Part shown: piece by piece, positions 17,413 to 27,157 of the stretch
Position numbering within the stretch: the first letter of the stretch is position 1
Layout of the letters: the number at the start of each line of letters is the position of its first letter
DNA from: a bacterium
Lineage (GTDB): Bacteria > Bacteroidota > Ignavibacteria > Kapaibacteriales > UBA7675
Direction: 5' to 3'
Length of the DNA stretch: 64,000 bases
Assembly (NCBI GenBank): GCA_030430495.1
Contig: JAUIKM010000009.1
Span: 70,250 to 134,249 of the forward strand
The notes under the pieces: model-generated
Told to the model about the DNA's origin: nothing
The model's input: the letters and a program-made list of their open reading frames with translations, nothing else
Database searches by the model: none
Position numbers and translations under genes: made by a program

Positions 17413-19836
17413 ATGGCAAAACACAGCGCCGGACAGCGTAAGAACCGGTCTCAACGCAGCGCCGGACATAGCGCTCACGGTCCCGACGGCTCGGGGGCGG
17501 AGCGCTCCCGCGGCGGACGGACGTCGCGGCCCCGGCCCTTTGACCTCTCCCCTTCGCTGCAACGCTGGCTGCCGCCGGCTCTTTTTCTGCTCACGACGCT
17601 CATCTTCTTCTGGCCCCAGCTGAGCGGTACGGCATTTTTCTGGGAAGACTTCGTCGAGCAGTTTTTCCCCTGGCAGAGTTTTGCGGCGGCGCACACCGCC
17701 GGATTCACCCTGCCGCACTGGACTCCCTACGCGTTCAACGGCATGCCATTCCTGGCCGACGCGCAGGTGGGCTATTTTTATCCGCCGCACTGGTTTCTGG
17801 CGCTCTTTGTCGGGGCTGAAGGATTGCCGATCGGCGTCCTTCAGGCACTGGTGATCCTGCACTTTTTTGTGGCGCAGTGGGGCATGTACTCTCTGGCGCG
17901 CCATTTTGCTTGCGGCGCTCCGGCGGCGATCGTCGCGGGCATAGCCTACGGATTCTCGGCGCCGCTGGTGTTGCACGCCTTCCATCCGATGATTGTCTAC
18001 CACCTGGCCTGGTTCCCCCTCGTGATCCGCTGCACACATGCGGCGCTGACGCGGGCCGACTGGAGGCAGGCCGTCTGGGCCGGCCTGCTGCTCGGCATGA
18101 TGCTGCTGGCGGGTCATCCGCAGACGAGCCTCTACGCCGTCACATTTCTGGCGGCGATGAGCGTCTGGATCATCGCGGCTCAAATGCGCGCATCGGGCGC
18201 TGAAAACTCATCGACGGCGGCTTCGCCGCTGGGCGGCGTCGCGCGCTTCGGCGCGGTGCTGGCTCTTGCCGTCGGACTCTTCTGCATCCAGTATCTGCCC
18301 ACCAGCGAACTGGCCGACTACTCGGAGCGCAGCGAGATGACCTACGAAGCCGCCGGCGAAGGTTCGCTGCAGTTCGGTCAGCTGCTCGCCGCCGTCACAC
18401 CGAAAGTCACCGGCGAGTCGCTGCCGCGCGACGCCGAAAATGCCGCGCCCTACTTTCTGGAAGGCGGTCAGTACTACTTCTACTGGGAAACCGGATTTTA
18501 CAGCGGCATCGTGGTGCTGTTTCTGGCCATCATCGGCATCGGCCTGCGTCTGCGCAGCCGCGAGGGCGCTTTCCTGCTTGCCGCGGGAATATTTGCGCTG
18601 CTCTTTGCGCTGGGCAGCAACGGCCCGCTCTTCCCGCTGATGTTCCACCTGCCCTTCTTTGGACAGTTCCGCTTCCCGCCGCGCATCATGTTTTTTGTCG
18701 TCGTCGGCCTCTCGCTGTTTGCGGGCTGGGGACTCGACGCGCTGCTTAAACAGGAAGTCGGACTTAAGCGCTCGGCGCTGATCGGCGGAGGCGTCCTGCT
18801 GGTCATTTGTCTGGCGGCCGTCAGCGGCGTCCTGCCGCAGATGTTCGGCGCGCCGACGGAAGAGATTGCCGACGCGGCGGCGGCGGCGGCGCTTCCCGGC
18901 CTGCTGTTGTTGCTGGCGGCGGTTGCCGTGTACTTTCTGGCTGTTAAACGCATTATTCCAGGCGCGGCGGTGTTCGGCGCAATTGCCGTGCTGGTGTTTG
19001 TGGACGCGTTTAACTTCGGTGCGGCGTTTAACCGCAGCGGCAGCGACCCGGAAACGGAATATGCGCTTCAGCCCGAAATGAAGGACATGTTCCGCACGGA
19101 CGAGCCCGACTCACTCTTCCGCGTCAAAATGCGCGAAGGCCCCGTCATTGCCATGAAGCGCAACCAGGGGCTGATCGACTCAATCATGCTGTACGAAGGC
19201 TACAACCCGCTGCTGCTCAAAAACCGCATTCCTCCGGCCGACAGCCTCTCGGTGAGCCTGGACCTGTTAAATATCAAATACGAGGTCAAGTTCGATCCGC
19301 AGCAGGGCGGCTACTGGGCCACGAGGCCGGATGCCATGCCGCGCGCCTGGATGGTGTTTAACGCCGTGACGCTGGCGGATGCGGATGCCGTTGCCGAGCA
19401 CATGAAACACAACCGCATCGACTACCGCTCCAATGTGGTCCTGATGCGGGAACCCGAGCACAAACTCTCCGGAGCCGATGCGCGCAACGTGCGGCACTCC
19501 GTGAAAATTGCCCGCTACGACCACAACTCGATGGAATTCAACGTTGACGCGGCGGAAGCCGGCTTCCTTTGTTTAAGTGAAGTCTGGTATCCGGCGTGGA
19601 CGGCACGCATCGACGGCCGGGAGACGCCCGTGTATCGCGCAAATCACGCCCAGCGCGCCATTAATATTCCGGCGGGCGAGCACACCGTGATTCTGGAGTA
19701 CAACTCGTCCTCGTTTAACACGGGCCGTTTAATCAGCATTCTTACCTTGTTGGTCGCCGTCGGCGCTCTGGTATTCCTTTCCATTCGCCAAAACGGCGCG
19801 GCGCGGCAGCAGGCGGATTCGCCCGCGGCGCGGTAG
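17413..19836 (+). CDS. YfhO-family integral membrane protein
   Basis: 807 residues. Residues 1-45 are strongly basic and rich in Ser, Gly and Arg. Roughly a dozen hydrophobic segments follow (for example PPALFLLTTLIFFW, FAVLALAVGLFCIQYLPTSE region). The first periplasmic loop has FFWEDFVEQFFPWQSFAAAH and HWTPYAFNGMPFLADAQVGYF, typical of YfhO/GT-C-like membrane proteins. A soluble C-terminal domain ends with a last helix near residues 770-790. YfhO proteins are thought to act in glycosylation of cell-wall polymers or lipids, but for this one only the family is supported. It is the first gene of a plus-strand group with the OstA-like gene 70 bp downstream. Confidence 0.85.
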   Translation: MAKHSAGQRKNRSQRSAGHSAHGPDGSGAERSRGGRTSRPRPFDLSPSLQRWLPPALFLLTTLIFFWPQLSGTAFFWEDFVEQFFPWQSFAAAHTAGFTLPHWTPYAFNGMPFLADAQVGYFYPPHWFLALFVGAEGLPIGVLQALVILHFFVAQWGMYSLARHFACGAPAAIVAGIAYGFSAPLVLHAFHPMIVYHLAWFPLVIRCTHAALTRADWRQAVWAGLLLGMMLLAGHPQTSLYAVTFLAAMSVWIIAAQMRASGAENSSTAASPLGGVARFGAVLALAVGLFCIQYLPTSELADYSERSEMTYEAAGEGSLQFGQLLAAVTPKVTGESLPRDAENAAPYFLEGGQYYFYWETGFYSGIVVLFLAIIGIGLRLRSREGAFLLAAGIFALLFALGSNGPLFPLMFHLPFFGQFRFPPRIMFFVVVGLSLFAGWGLDALLKQEVGLKRSALIGGGVLLVICLAAVSGVLPQMFGAPTEEIADAAAAAALPGLLLLLAAVAVYFLAVKRIIPGAAVFGAIAVLVFVDAFNFGAAFNRSGSDPETEYALQPEMKDMFRTDEPDSLFRVKMREGPVIAMKRNQGLIDSIMLYEGYNPLLLKNRIPPADSLSVSLDLLNIKYEVKFDPQQGGYWATRPDAMPRAWMVFNAVTLADADAVAEHMKHNRIDYRSNVVLMREPEHKLSGADARNVRHSVKIARYDHNSMEFNVDAAEAGFLCLSEVWYPAWTARIDGRETPVYRANHAQRAINIPAGEHTVILEYNSSSFNTGRLISILTLLVAVGALVFLSIRQNGAARQQADSPAAR

Positions 19837-19906
19837 GTCTCCCTTTCCCGGCGCTGTTTGATTCAGGCCGATGTGTTCCACGATCGGCACAGGGTGAAAC
19901 GTCCGC

Positions 19907-21430
19907 ATGATAATGCATACACTTCCGCTGTTTTTTGGAAGAGCGCTCAGGTCCTTGCCGGCCCTGGCTTTTTTTCTTTTGTTAACCGGCGGGTTTAACA
20001 TCCTGCAGTCTCCGGGACAAACAAGAGATCAGCTCAAAGTCGAAGCGCGATCGGTTGACAACAGCCGCAACCAACCCGTGGTGCTGCGCTACGCCGACAC
20101 ACTCGAACTGCAGACGCGTGCAAGCGGTGAATTCCGCATCACGTCCGGACGCGTCAGTTTTACGCAGGGAAATGTCGTCGTGCTGTGCGACCGCGCCGTG
20201 CAGGACATCGCGCGCAACCGGGTCAATCTGTACGGCAATGTGCGTTTTCAGCAGGGCAGCGTGACGATGATGACGCCGCGCGCCCTCTACGACGGCAACA
20301 CGAGGGACCTGCGCGGCTACGACTCTGTCATGCTGGTGGATCGCCAGACGGTTCTGCTGGCGCGCAACGGCAGCTACAACTCCGGAACCCGCAAAGCGCG
20401 CTTTGTGGATGACGTGATGGTTGAAAACGACTCCATGCTGATTATCACCGACGTGCTGGAATACGAACGCGATTCGCAGAACAGCTACGCCGTCGGCAAC
20501 GTACTGGCTGTGGCGAAACACAACGGCAGCAAACTCTGGGGCGACACCCTGACAAACGTGCCGCAGCAGCACTACACCGTGGCGCGCGGCAATCCGCTGC
20601 TCTGCCGCGTCGACACACTGCGCGCGGGCAACGACAGCACGGCGACGACGCTGGACTCCATCTGCATCAGGGCGGAGGTGCTGGAGGCTTTCCGCGAGGC
20701 GGAACTGGACCGCTACGTGGCCACGGACAACGTCGAGTTGACGCGCGAGGAGCTGAGCGCGCGCGCCGGACGCCTTATTTTTGAACGCCAGAACGAACTC
20801 ATCCGCCTCTACGACGCGCCGATCATCTGGATGGACTCCACGCAGCTCACGGGCGACAGCATCCTGGTTCTGATTCCGAATCACCAGCTACAGCGCATCG
20901 AAGCGGACGGGGCGGCGTTCGCCGCCACGCGCGGCGATTCCGCCTTTGCCGAGCGCTACGACCAGCTGGCCGGCAATCACATCGACATCCTGGTGCACGC
21001 CGACACGCTGCGCGGTATTCTGGCCGGCGACGAGGCATTCAGTATCACCTTTCGCTACGATGACGGCTACGCCGAGGGCGCCATACGCAACGCCGCAGAT
21101 TCAATTCGCATCTGGTTTGAAGGCGGGCAGGCCGAACGCGCCGTCGCCATACGCGAAGTCGACGCTTCCTTTGTGCCGGAGTTTATCGTAGCGCCGGCGC
21201 TCGAAGAATACAAACTGCTGGATTTCAAGTGGGTAGACGATCGGCCGGCGATCATTCCGCGCCGCGAAAACGAGTTGGCGACGCCCTACGAGCGCCTGCC
21301 GCAATCGTTCAAAGCCGAACACGGAATCGTTTCGCCCGTCCTGCAGTTTCAGGAGTTTCCAGCCGCCGATACTTCGCGTTTCTCTCCCGGTGACGAACAA
21401 AAAAAGGCCGTTGGAGATGAATCAAGGTAA
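19907..21430 (+). CDS. OstA/LptA-like periplasmic protein
   Basis: 507 residues with an N-terminal signal (SLPALAFFLLLTGGFNILQS). Several repeats of the OstA beta-jelly-roll follow: VVLRYADTLELQTR, FRITSGRVSFTQGNVVVLCD, NRVNLYGNVRFQQGSVTMMT. These repeats build the hydrophobic groove of LptA, LptC and the LptD N-domain, which carry lipopolysaccharide across the periplasm. Bacteroidota have long OstA-like proteins of this size in place of short LptA. The C-terminal third (DSIRIWFEGGQAERAVAIRE) continues the theme and the end is unstructured. Function in LPS transport is inferred from the family. Confidence 0.82.
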   Translation: MIMHTLPLFFGRALRSLPALAFFLLLTGGFNILQSPGQTRDQLKVEARSVDNSRNQPVVLRYADTLELQTRASGEFRITSGRVSFTQGNVVVLCDRAVQDIARNRVNLYGNVRFQQGSVTMMTPRALYDGNTRDLRGYDSVMLVDRQTVLLARNGSYNSGTRKARFVDDVMVENDSMLIITDVLEYERDSQNSYAVGNVLAVAKHNGSKLWGDTLTNVPQQHYTVARGNPLLCRVDTLRAGNDSTATTLDSICIRAEVLEAFREAELDRYVATDNVELTREELSARAGRLIFERQNELIRLYDAPIIWMDSTQLTGDSILVLIPNHQLQRIEADGAAFAATRGDSAFAERYDQLAGNHIDILVHADTLRGILAGDEAFSITFRYDDGYAEGAIRNAADSIRIWFEGGQAERAVAIREVDASFVPEFIVAPALEEYKLLDFKWVDDRPAIIPRRENELATPYERLPQSFKAEHGIVSPVLQFQEFPAADTSRFSPGDEQKKAVGDESR

Positions 21431-21850
21431 ATTGTGTCAGGCAGTTAATTATTCGCAAGCAACAATTGACATTCTCGAATGATTTAGCGAACTTCTCACG
21501 TCTTTTGGAGCACAGCGCGGCCGGCTGTTCCGCGCCCAAACAAGACACGAGACAAGCGGACCTCAACGGTACAACAAAACGAGAGACATTTGTATCGATA
21601 GATTACTACGGATTCATCTGCTGATATCTTGATCGAACGCGGCGTGCATTCGACGCCGCAAATCTCGTCCGCTGAACTTTCGCTTCACTCAATGTATCGA
21701 TCGACCCGCCGGATCGATACGTCGACCGCAGAGCCGCCACGCCTGATTGCTGTTGGCCCGCTCTGTTTCGACCGACTACGTCCGAACCTGTCCTGGGCGA
21801 CTTTTTTCGGGAACCTGAGCCCCTGCGTCTCTCAACAATGGGACCAAACT
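21431..21850. other. Intergenic region upstream of the giant secreted protein
   Basis: 420 bp. The downstream reading frame is open from 21629, but this part lacks a signal peptide and the true start is at 21851. No strong hairpin or recognised regulatory motif is visible. Confidence 0.45.
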
Positions 21851-24800
21851 ATGCAAAGAAGCTTATTGACTTCTTGTCTGCTTCTGTGTCTGGCGGCAAC
21901 ATTCGGCATCCAAAGTTTGACGGCGCGTACCATGTACGAAGGCCGTCATTTTTACGTGGGTTTCATGCAAAATGAAGTCAAAACCCGCGGAATCTTTGTC
22001 GAACAGTTGATCATATCAATCTCGATTTCCACCAGCAAAGCCACAAAGGTGCGCCTGAGATCGCCTTTGTTTGCAGGTGAATTCAACTGGAATCTGCCGG
22101 CCAACTCAGTAAAAACGCACTTCTTTGACGCCAACGGCGAAATTGCGCAGGCCGGCGCTCCGCTCGACAAACTATTTGAAATCATTTCCGAAGAACCCGT
22201 CGTCGTCAGTGCGATGAACGCGCGCTCGACCTCGTCGGACGCCATGGCTATCCTGCCGGTGTCGACCTGGGGCAAGGACTACGTTATTGCCTCGATGCCC
22301 TGCGACAGCTACGAATACTCGCCTGAGTTGGATCCGTCCGAACAGCGAGTGCTCTACGAATTGCACTGGGGAACGCCGCGGCCCGGACAGTTTCTGGTGA
22401 TGTCCGCCGAAGACGGCACGACAGTGGACTTCACGCCCAGTTGCAATACCAGTTCGGGCCACGTTGCCGGTCAGACCTATTCGATGGTGCTGGATGAAGG
22501 CGAATGCCTCCTGCTGCAGGCCCAGGGCGGGCCGAACGGTACAAACGACCTGAGCGGAACGCACGTCCGCGCCGACAAAAAAATCGGCGTCATATCCGGC
22601 CACGTGCGCACGTCGATCCCCAACTGGATCAAATTTCCGATCATCAACAACGAGCCGCAGGACACCAAGGACCACCTGTGCGAGATGCTGCACCCGATTC
22701 GTTCCTGGGGCCGCGAGTACGTGTCCGTGCCCTTTTTCAAGGACATATCGCTCGGGGACCACTTTCGCGTTTACGCGGCCGAGCCGAACACAACCGTCAC
22801 GCTGAGCGACGGCACGACTTCCCGCAGCATCACGATCAACAATCAATACGGCGTCGCCGATCTGGCGCTCATCGACAAACCGACGGTCTGGACCGCCGAC
22901 AAGCCGATCATGCTGGTGCAGCACATGTACACGTCTTCGGCCATTCTGCGGATGACGACCGATCCATGGACGCACGGAATCGCCTATGATCCGGCCATGG
23001 TTGTGTTACCTGCGCGCGAGCAGTTTGTCAACACCATCAACTTCCAGGCTCCGCCGACGACCAACCTGACGGCCTATCACGTGCTTGTGACGGTCAACAT
23101 CGCCGGCCTGAGCAACGCACGGCTGAACGGCAAACTGCTTATTACGACCAATCCTGAACTGACCAACCAGCGCATTCCCGGTACGGATCTGTTCTGGGTG
23201 AGCGTGGATATCGATGCGGAAGTGCAGTACATCCTCGAAACCGAGGGCAAGCTTGCCGGGGTGATCTACGCCAACGGACAGCACGACTCATATGCTTTTC
23301 CGCTTGGCACCTCGCTGATCGACCTGAAAAATCCGGACATTGTACCGCCGGTGATTTCCGACGAGGGCAGCGACTACAAATGCGGCCGCCTGCGCGGCTG
23401 GATTCTGGACCAGGGCCACGACCAGGCCGGCATCGCCCTGATTGAGATCAACGAAGAAACGACGGTCAATTTCAACTGGAATATTGCGCCGGTTGAAGAC
23501 TCCACGCACTATGTGACCTTCAACGCCAATGTAGTGGACCCAATGCTGCCGGGACGCATTGAGTACACGGTGACGGACCTGAGCGGCAACACCTCGACCT
23601 ATGAGTACGATTACACGCCGCCGTCCTTCGACGCGCCGACAAATTTTGTTTTTGAGGCCTCGGCGTTCGGCGACCGCGACTGCCAGCCCTACGTGCTGCG
23701 CAACACGGGCAGCGAAGAAATGGTGATCCGCCGCGTCGGACCTTCCGGCGACGTGCGCATCAGCACGCCGGACCTGCCGGGATTCCCCATCCGCCTGCAG
23801 CCGAACGAAACGCTTGAGTTTTTGGTCTGCTACACGCCCAACGGCGAAGCCGACGAACTCTCCGGCCGCATTTTTGTGGAATTTGACTGTCAGGGACGCT
23901 ACTGGGTCGACGTAGAAGGATTTGTGGAAAAACCGCTGATTCGCAGCATCGGCTACAACTTTGGCGAAGTGCGCGTGGGCGATACGGTCTACGCCGACGT
24001 CAAGGTGCTGAACCCCGGCAATGTGCCGCTCGTCGTCAACGGCTTCGACTGTTTCCCCTGCCCCGGCGTATTCCGCTTCCCCGACAATCCATTTCCCTTT
24101 GGGCTGGCCCCGGGCGACACCGTCGAAGTACGCGTCTGTTTCTCGCCGGACAAAACCGACTTTTTCCGCGGCGACTACGAGGCCGCCAACGACCGCGCGC
24201 TGGAAAACGAATTCCTGATTACGGGCACCGGCATTGAGCCGGACATTCTTATCGGGGGCGTCGACTGGCGCGAGCGCCGCGTCGGCACCAGCCACGATTC
24301 AACGGTGACAATTACGAACGACGGCAGCGCTTCGATCAAACTGGTGGACGTGACGCTGGTGCAGCCTTCGGTCTTCAGCCTGGATGCCACGGCGGCGATC
24401 GGCCTGACGCTCGAACCCGACCAGTCCGTTACGCTGCCCGTCAACTTCTCGCCCGATCAGCGCCAGGACTTCAGCGAATTGATTCAGGTGACGACTGACT
24501 GGGCCGTGCGGCCGCAGGTAACGGCCAGTCTGCGCGGTATCGGCACCATGCCGGCTATCGAGCCGATCGACATCGACTTTGGCCTGGTCAAAGTCGACGA
24601 CACCAGCACGCTGACGCGCCCGATTTTCACGGCCGGCGGCAACGAAGAGTTGACGGTTGATCTGATGAAATTCGACGATGAGTCGCAAACATACTTTACC
24701 ATTGACGCGGCCCGCTTTTTCCGTGCCGACCGCTTCGACGTGGGTGCGCAGCACGTCGTGGAAGCCTCATTCACGCCCGACTCCATCGGACCGTTTGAGA

Positions 24801-25924
24801 CGCTCCTGCGCGTGGTGCACGACGCCGCGGCGGCCTACCGGCGCGACACGACCTGGGTCCGACTGATCGGCGAAGGCTACCGGCGCGACACAATTGATTC
24901 CGATGTCATTTTTGACGTGACAACTGAGCTCTTCGCTTGTCTGGATAATTCGACAAAAGTGCGCGTCCACAATCCGGGCAACGTCCCGCTTGAAATCGAG
25001 GCACTTGAAATCGAAGCGGATGCGGCCCTGGATGCGCGCTGGACCGATCAACAGAGTGTCCCGCTGAGCCTTGCAGTTGGAGAAGAGCGCGACATCGCGC
25101 TGTCAATCCTGCCCCAGCGCAGCGGTACATTCAGCATGAAAATCCGCGTAAGGGCGCAGAATGGCTACGAAGCGGAATTCGACACGCAAGTGGAGGTCCT
25201 GCGCGCAAAGCTCGACATAACTTTTGACGAACAGAGCAACGAGGGGCACAGAGTATATCCGGGCGAAGAAATCCCGCTCAAATTCGGCGGGACAATTACA
25301 GGAGGCCCGAGCGTACCTTTCCAGTTTTCGATGGAATTGCGATACAACGGCAGTTCGCTCAGACCGACCATCAATGCGGGAACGCTGGTGCTGACCGACG
25401 CGATGAATCAGGAGATTGTCCTGCCGTTGATAGTCGAAGAAGAATGGGGCATCACGCGGATCTATGCGGACGAAACAGTGGATCTGATCCTGCCGGCGCA
25501 ATGGCGCGCCGAGGCGCCTTTCCTTGCCTACCTGGATCCCCTGCCCCAGCCCAACATGACGGTGCACGTCGCCGAAACGCCATGCATGGCCGGCAGCGAC
25601 GAGCTCATTGAAATCAATCTGAATGAAGTCTGCGCGAACCTGGTCCGTTTTATTACGCTCGTTCCCAGATTATCGGTGACAATTGCGCCCAATCCGGCGT
25701 CTCATGAAATAACGCTGCTGTACGATGCTCCCGAGGATCAAGAAGTTACCGTATCGCTGACAAATGTTCTGGGCCGTTCACCCGTTCATAAAAAGAAAAT
25801 ATTCTTGAAAAAAGGTGAACATTCTTATAAATTAAGCTGCTCAGACTTCCCTGGCGGTATGTACTCGGTGACAATTCGCAGCGGAACCAAAGTACAACAA
25901 CAATCCCTTATCATTAATCGGTAG
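21851..25924 (+). CDS. Giant secreted protein: IgGFc-binding N-domain, choice-of-anchor/ASH repeats, T9SS tail
   Basis: 1357 residues from the ATG at 21851, which opens a signal peptide (SLLTSCLLLCLAATFGIQS). Residues ~30-430 match the IgGFc-binding-protein N-terminal domain, with GRHFYVGFM, AILPVSTWGKDYVIAS and IRSWGREYVSVPFF. After a link region come several ASPM-SPD-2-Hydin-like beta domains, seen from recurring NPGNVPLVV, DTVEVRVCFSPD, TITNDGSASIKL and HNPGNVPLEIE. A T9SS type A sorting domain occupies the last ~85 residues (VTIAPNPASHEITLLYD to the end). Such proteins are large cell-surface or released adhesin-like molecules in Bacteroidota. It is followed after 9 bp by an outer-membrane barrel gene. 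No ligand can be inferred from sequence. Confidence 0.85.
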   Translation: MQRSLLTSCLLLCLAATFGIQSLTARTMYEGRHFYVGFMQNEVKTRGIFVEQLIISISISTSKATKVRLRSPLFAGEFNWNLPANSVKTHFFDANGEIAQAGAPLDKLFEIISEEPVVVSAMNARSTSSDAMAILPVSTWGKDYVIASMPCDSYEYSPELDPSEQRVLYELHWGTPRPGQFLVMSAEDGTTVDFTPSCNTSSGHVAGQTYSMVLDEGECLLLQAQGGPNGTNDLSGTHVRADKKIGVISGHVRTSIPNWIKFPIINNEPQDTKDHLCEMLHPIRSWGREYVSVPFFKDISLGDHFRVYAAEPNTTVTLSDGTTSRSITINNQYGVADLALIDKPTVWTADKPIMLVQHMYTSSAILRMTTDPWTHGIAYDPAMVVLPAREQFVNTINFQAPPTTNLTAYHVLVTVNIAGLSNARLNGKLLITTNPELTNQRIPGTDLFWVSVDIDAEVQYILETEGKLAGVIYANGQHDSYAFPLGTSLIDLKNPDIVPPVISDEGSDYKCGRLRGWILDQGHDQAGIALIEINEETTVNFNWNIAPVEDSTHYVTFNANVVDPMLPGRIEYTVTDLSGNTSTYEYDYTPPSFDAPTNFVFEASAFGDRDCQPYVLRNTGSEEMVIRRVGPSGDVRISTPDLPGFPIRLQPNETLEFLVCYTPNGEADELSGRIFVEFDCQGRYWVDVEGFVEKPLIRSIGYNFGEVRVGDTVYADVKVLNPGNVPLVVNGFDCFPCPGVFRFPDNPFPFGLAPGDTVEVRVCFSPDKTDFFRGDYEAANDRALENEFLITGTGIEPDILIGGVDWRERRVGTSHDSTVTITNDGSASIKLVDVTLVQPSVFSLDATAAIGLTLEPDQSVTLPVNFSPDQRQDFSELIQVTTDWAVRPQVTASLRGIGTMPAIEPIDIDFGLVKVDDTSTLTRPIFTAGGNEELTVDLMKFDDESQTYFTIDAARFFRADRFDVGAQHVVEASFTPDSIGPFETLLRVVHDAAAAYRRDTTWVRLIGEGYRRDTIDSDVIFDVTTELFACLDNSTKVRVHNPGNVPLEIEALEIEADAALDARWTDQQSVPLSLAVGEERDIALSILPQRSGTFSMKIRVRAQNGYEAEFDTQVEVLRAKLDITFDEQSNEGHRVYPGEEIPLKFGGTITGGPSVPFQFSMELRYNGSSLRPTINAGTLVLTDAMNQEIVLPLIVEEEWGITRIYADETVDLILPAQWRAEAPFLAYLDPLPQPNMTVHVAETPCMAGSDELIEINLNEVCANLVRFITLVPRLSVTIAPNPASHEITLLYDAPEDQEVTVSLTNVLGRSPVHKKKIFLKKGEHSYKLSCSDFPGGMYSVTIRSGTKVQQQSLIINR

Positions 25925-25933
25925 GAATTCCTT

Positions 25934-26764
25934 ATGATCAAGAAGATGCTCCGGCTTTGTATCTTCTGCGGACTCCTGACCTTGTCCACGTTTCCCGAGC
26001 TTCTGGCACAAAACGAATCGACCCCGATTATGCCTGCTGCTCAACCTCCGCGCATCTACGTTGGTCCCATCGTTGGATTCAACCAGAACTTCCACAGTGG
26101 TGGATTTACCTCGTTCGTCGCGGACGTCAACTGTCCGAACTTCCGTTCGGGTAATGCGACTGGTTTCTACGTGGGCGGTAGTTTTGAGTATCTGCTTGGA
26201 GATCCCGAAGACGCTCGTTCGTCTATCCTCGCTCGCCTGACCTATGACTCGCGTCCGGCGTCCTTTGAAGAAGAAGATACCGAGTACCCGGTACTTGTGG
26301 TCACGCCAGAAGATCCCGATGGCACGGTGATCTTCCCCGTCGTGAATCACTCCGCGGAAATCGACTACAACATGATTAACCTTGACATCATGTACAAACT
26401 GATGATCGGCAACACGCGTGTCGGCATCATGGTCGGTCCCGCTGTCGGTATGGTGATGGACGCCAACGTCCAGCAAATGTTCAACCTGGTTTCGCCGCTC
26501 GAAGCTCAATTCAAGCCCGACGAAAACACGGACTTCAAGTACGAAAACGACTTCCGTACCATCGTGATTCGCGATGGTGAAGTGCCCGACGCCGCCGGCA
26601 TCCGTGTCGGTGTCAAAATCGGCGCACTCTACGAACTGTCGCTGTCCCGCTTCATCGTCGTTCCGCACGTGATCTATGACTTCGGTCTGACGAAAGTCAC
26701 GACCAACGAAGATTGGCGCGTTAACGCCTTCCAGGCCGGCGTCGATGTTCGTTTCGCTCTCTGA
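25934..26764 (+). CDS. Outer-membrane beta-barrel protein
   Basis: 276 residues with a signal peptide ending at LLAQ (about residue 25). The rest alternates strands such as RIYVGPIVGFNQNFHSG, ATGFYVGGSFEYLLG, TRVGIMVGPAVGMVMD and VNAFQAGVDVRFAL. This is the pattern of small outer-membrane barrels, here with a C-terminal aromatic strand. It starts 9 bp after the giant secreted protein with AGGA before the ATG, and a strong terminator follows, so the two form an operon. It may help display or anchor the partner, but this is inference from adjacency. Confidence 0.78.
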   Translation: MIKKMLRLCIFCGLLTLSTFPELLAQNESTPIMPAAQPPRIYVGPIVGFNQNFHSGGFTSFVADVNCPNFRSGNATGFYVGGSFEYLLGDPEDARSSILARLTYDSRPASFEEEDTEYPVLVVTPEDPDGTVIFPVVNHSAEIDYNMINLDIMYKLMIGNTRVGIMVGPAVGMVMDANVQQMFNLVSPLEAQFKPDENTDFKYENDFRTIVIRDGEVPDAAGIRVGVKIGALYELSLSRFIVVPHVIYDFGLTKVTTNEDWRVNAFQAGVDVRFAL

Positions 26765-26857
26765 TATTATGAACGTGCGGCATCATCGGTCTCGATCATA
26801 AACTGTTGATTGTACCTGCTGCCAACGCATTATTTGTCACGCGAGTACCGCAAGTCC

Positions 26858-26893
26858 AAAGCGTCCGCTTCCCTCAAAGCGGACGCTTTTTTT
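26858..26893 (+). terminator. Strong rho-independent terminator
   Basis: AAAGCGTCCGCTT (26858-26870) and AAGCGGACGCTTT (26877-26889) form a 13-bp perfect stem around a six-base loop, followed by a run of T (to 26893). It ends the operon of the giant secreted protein and the barrel protein. Confidence 0.95.
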
Positions 26894-27023
26894 GTGCCAA
26901 AAAAATTGCTCCTGATTCTGCTTCCGCCGCGTACCGGCCCTCACTGTTGAAACAGCCCTCTAAATCCCCTCTTGTTAGTCGTGCAGAGACAGGCCGGCAG
27001 TTTTTGTACCCGCCGACAGACTG

Positions 27024-27095
27024 CGGGACTTCCGGTTTCACACTCGCCGACAAGCAAAAAAATCATGGCTGCGCCCGCCAGGGCAAGCAGCAGAC
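27024..27095 (+). repeat. Dispersed intergenic repeat, copy 3
   Basis: GCGGGACTTCCGGTTTCACA then CTCGCCGACAAGCAAAAAAA and TCATGGCTGC. Its first half matches copy 2 (14195) and the GCGGGAC start of the 55752 copy. The 392-bp gap it lies in (26765-27157) holds no gene besides this and the terminator. Confidence 0.5.
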
Positions 27096-27157
27096 CGACC
27101 GGACCTTGTGGTCTTTTTGTATTTTAGCGTTTTTGCACATTCAGACGGCCGAAAACT

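Noticed and set aside
17179-18183. 334-codon frame opposite the YfhO gene
   Set aside because: It is antisense to a clear membrane-protein gene, very rich in Arg, Gln and His, and typical of a GC-rich shadow frame. It is not sdhC.
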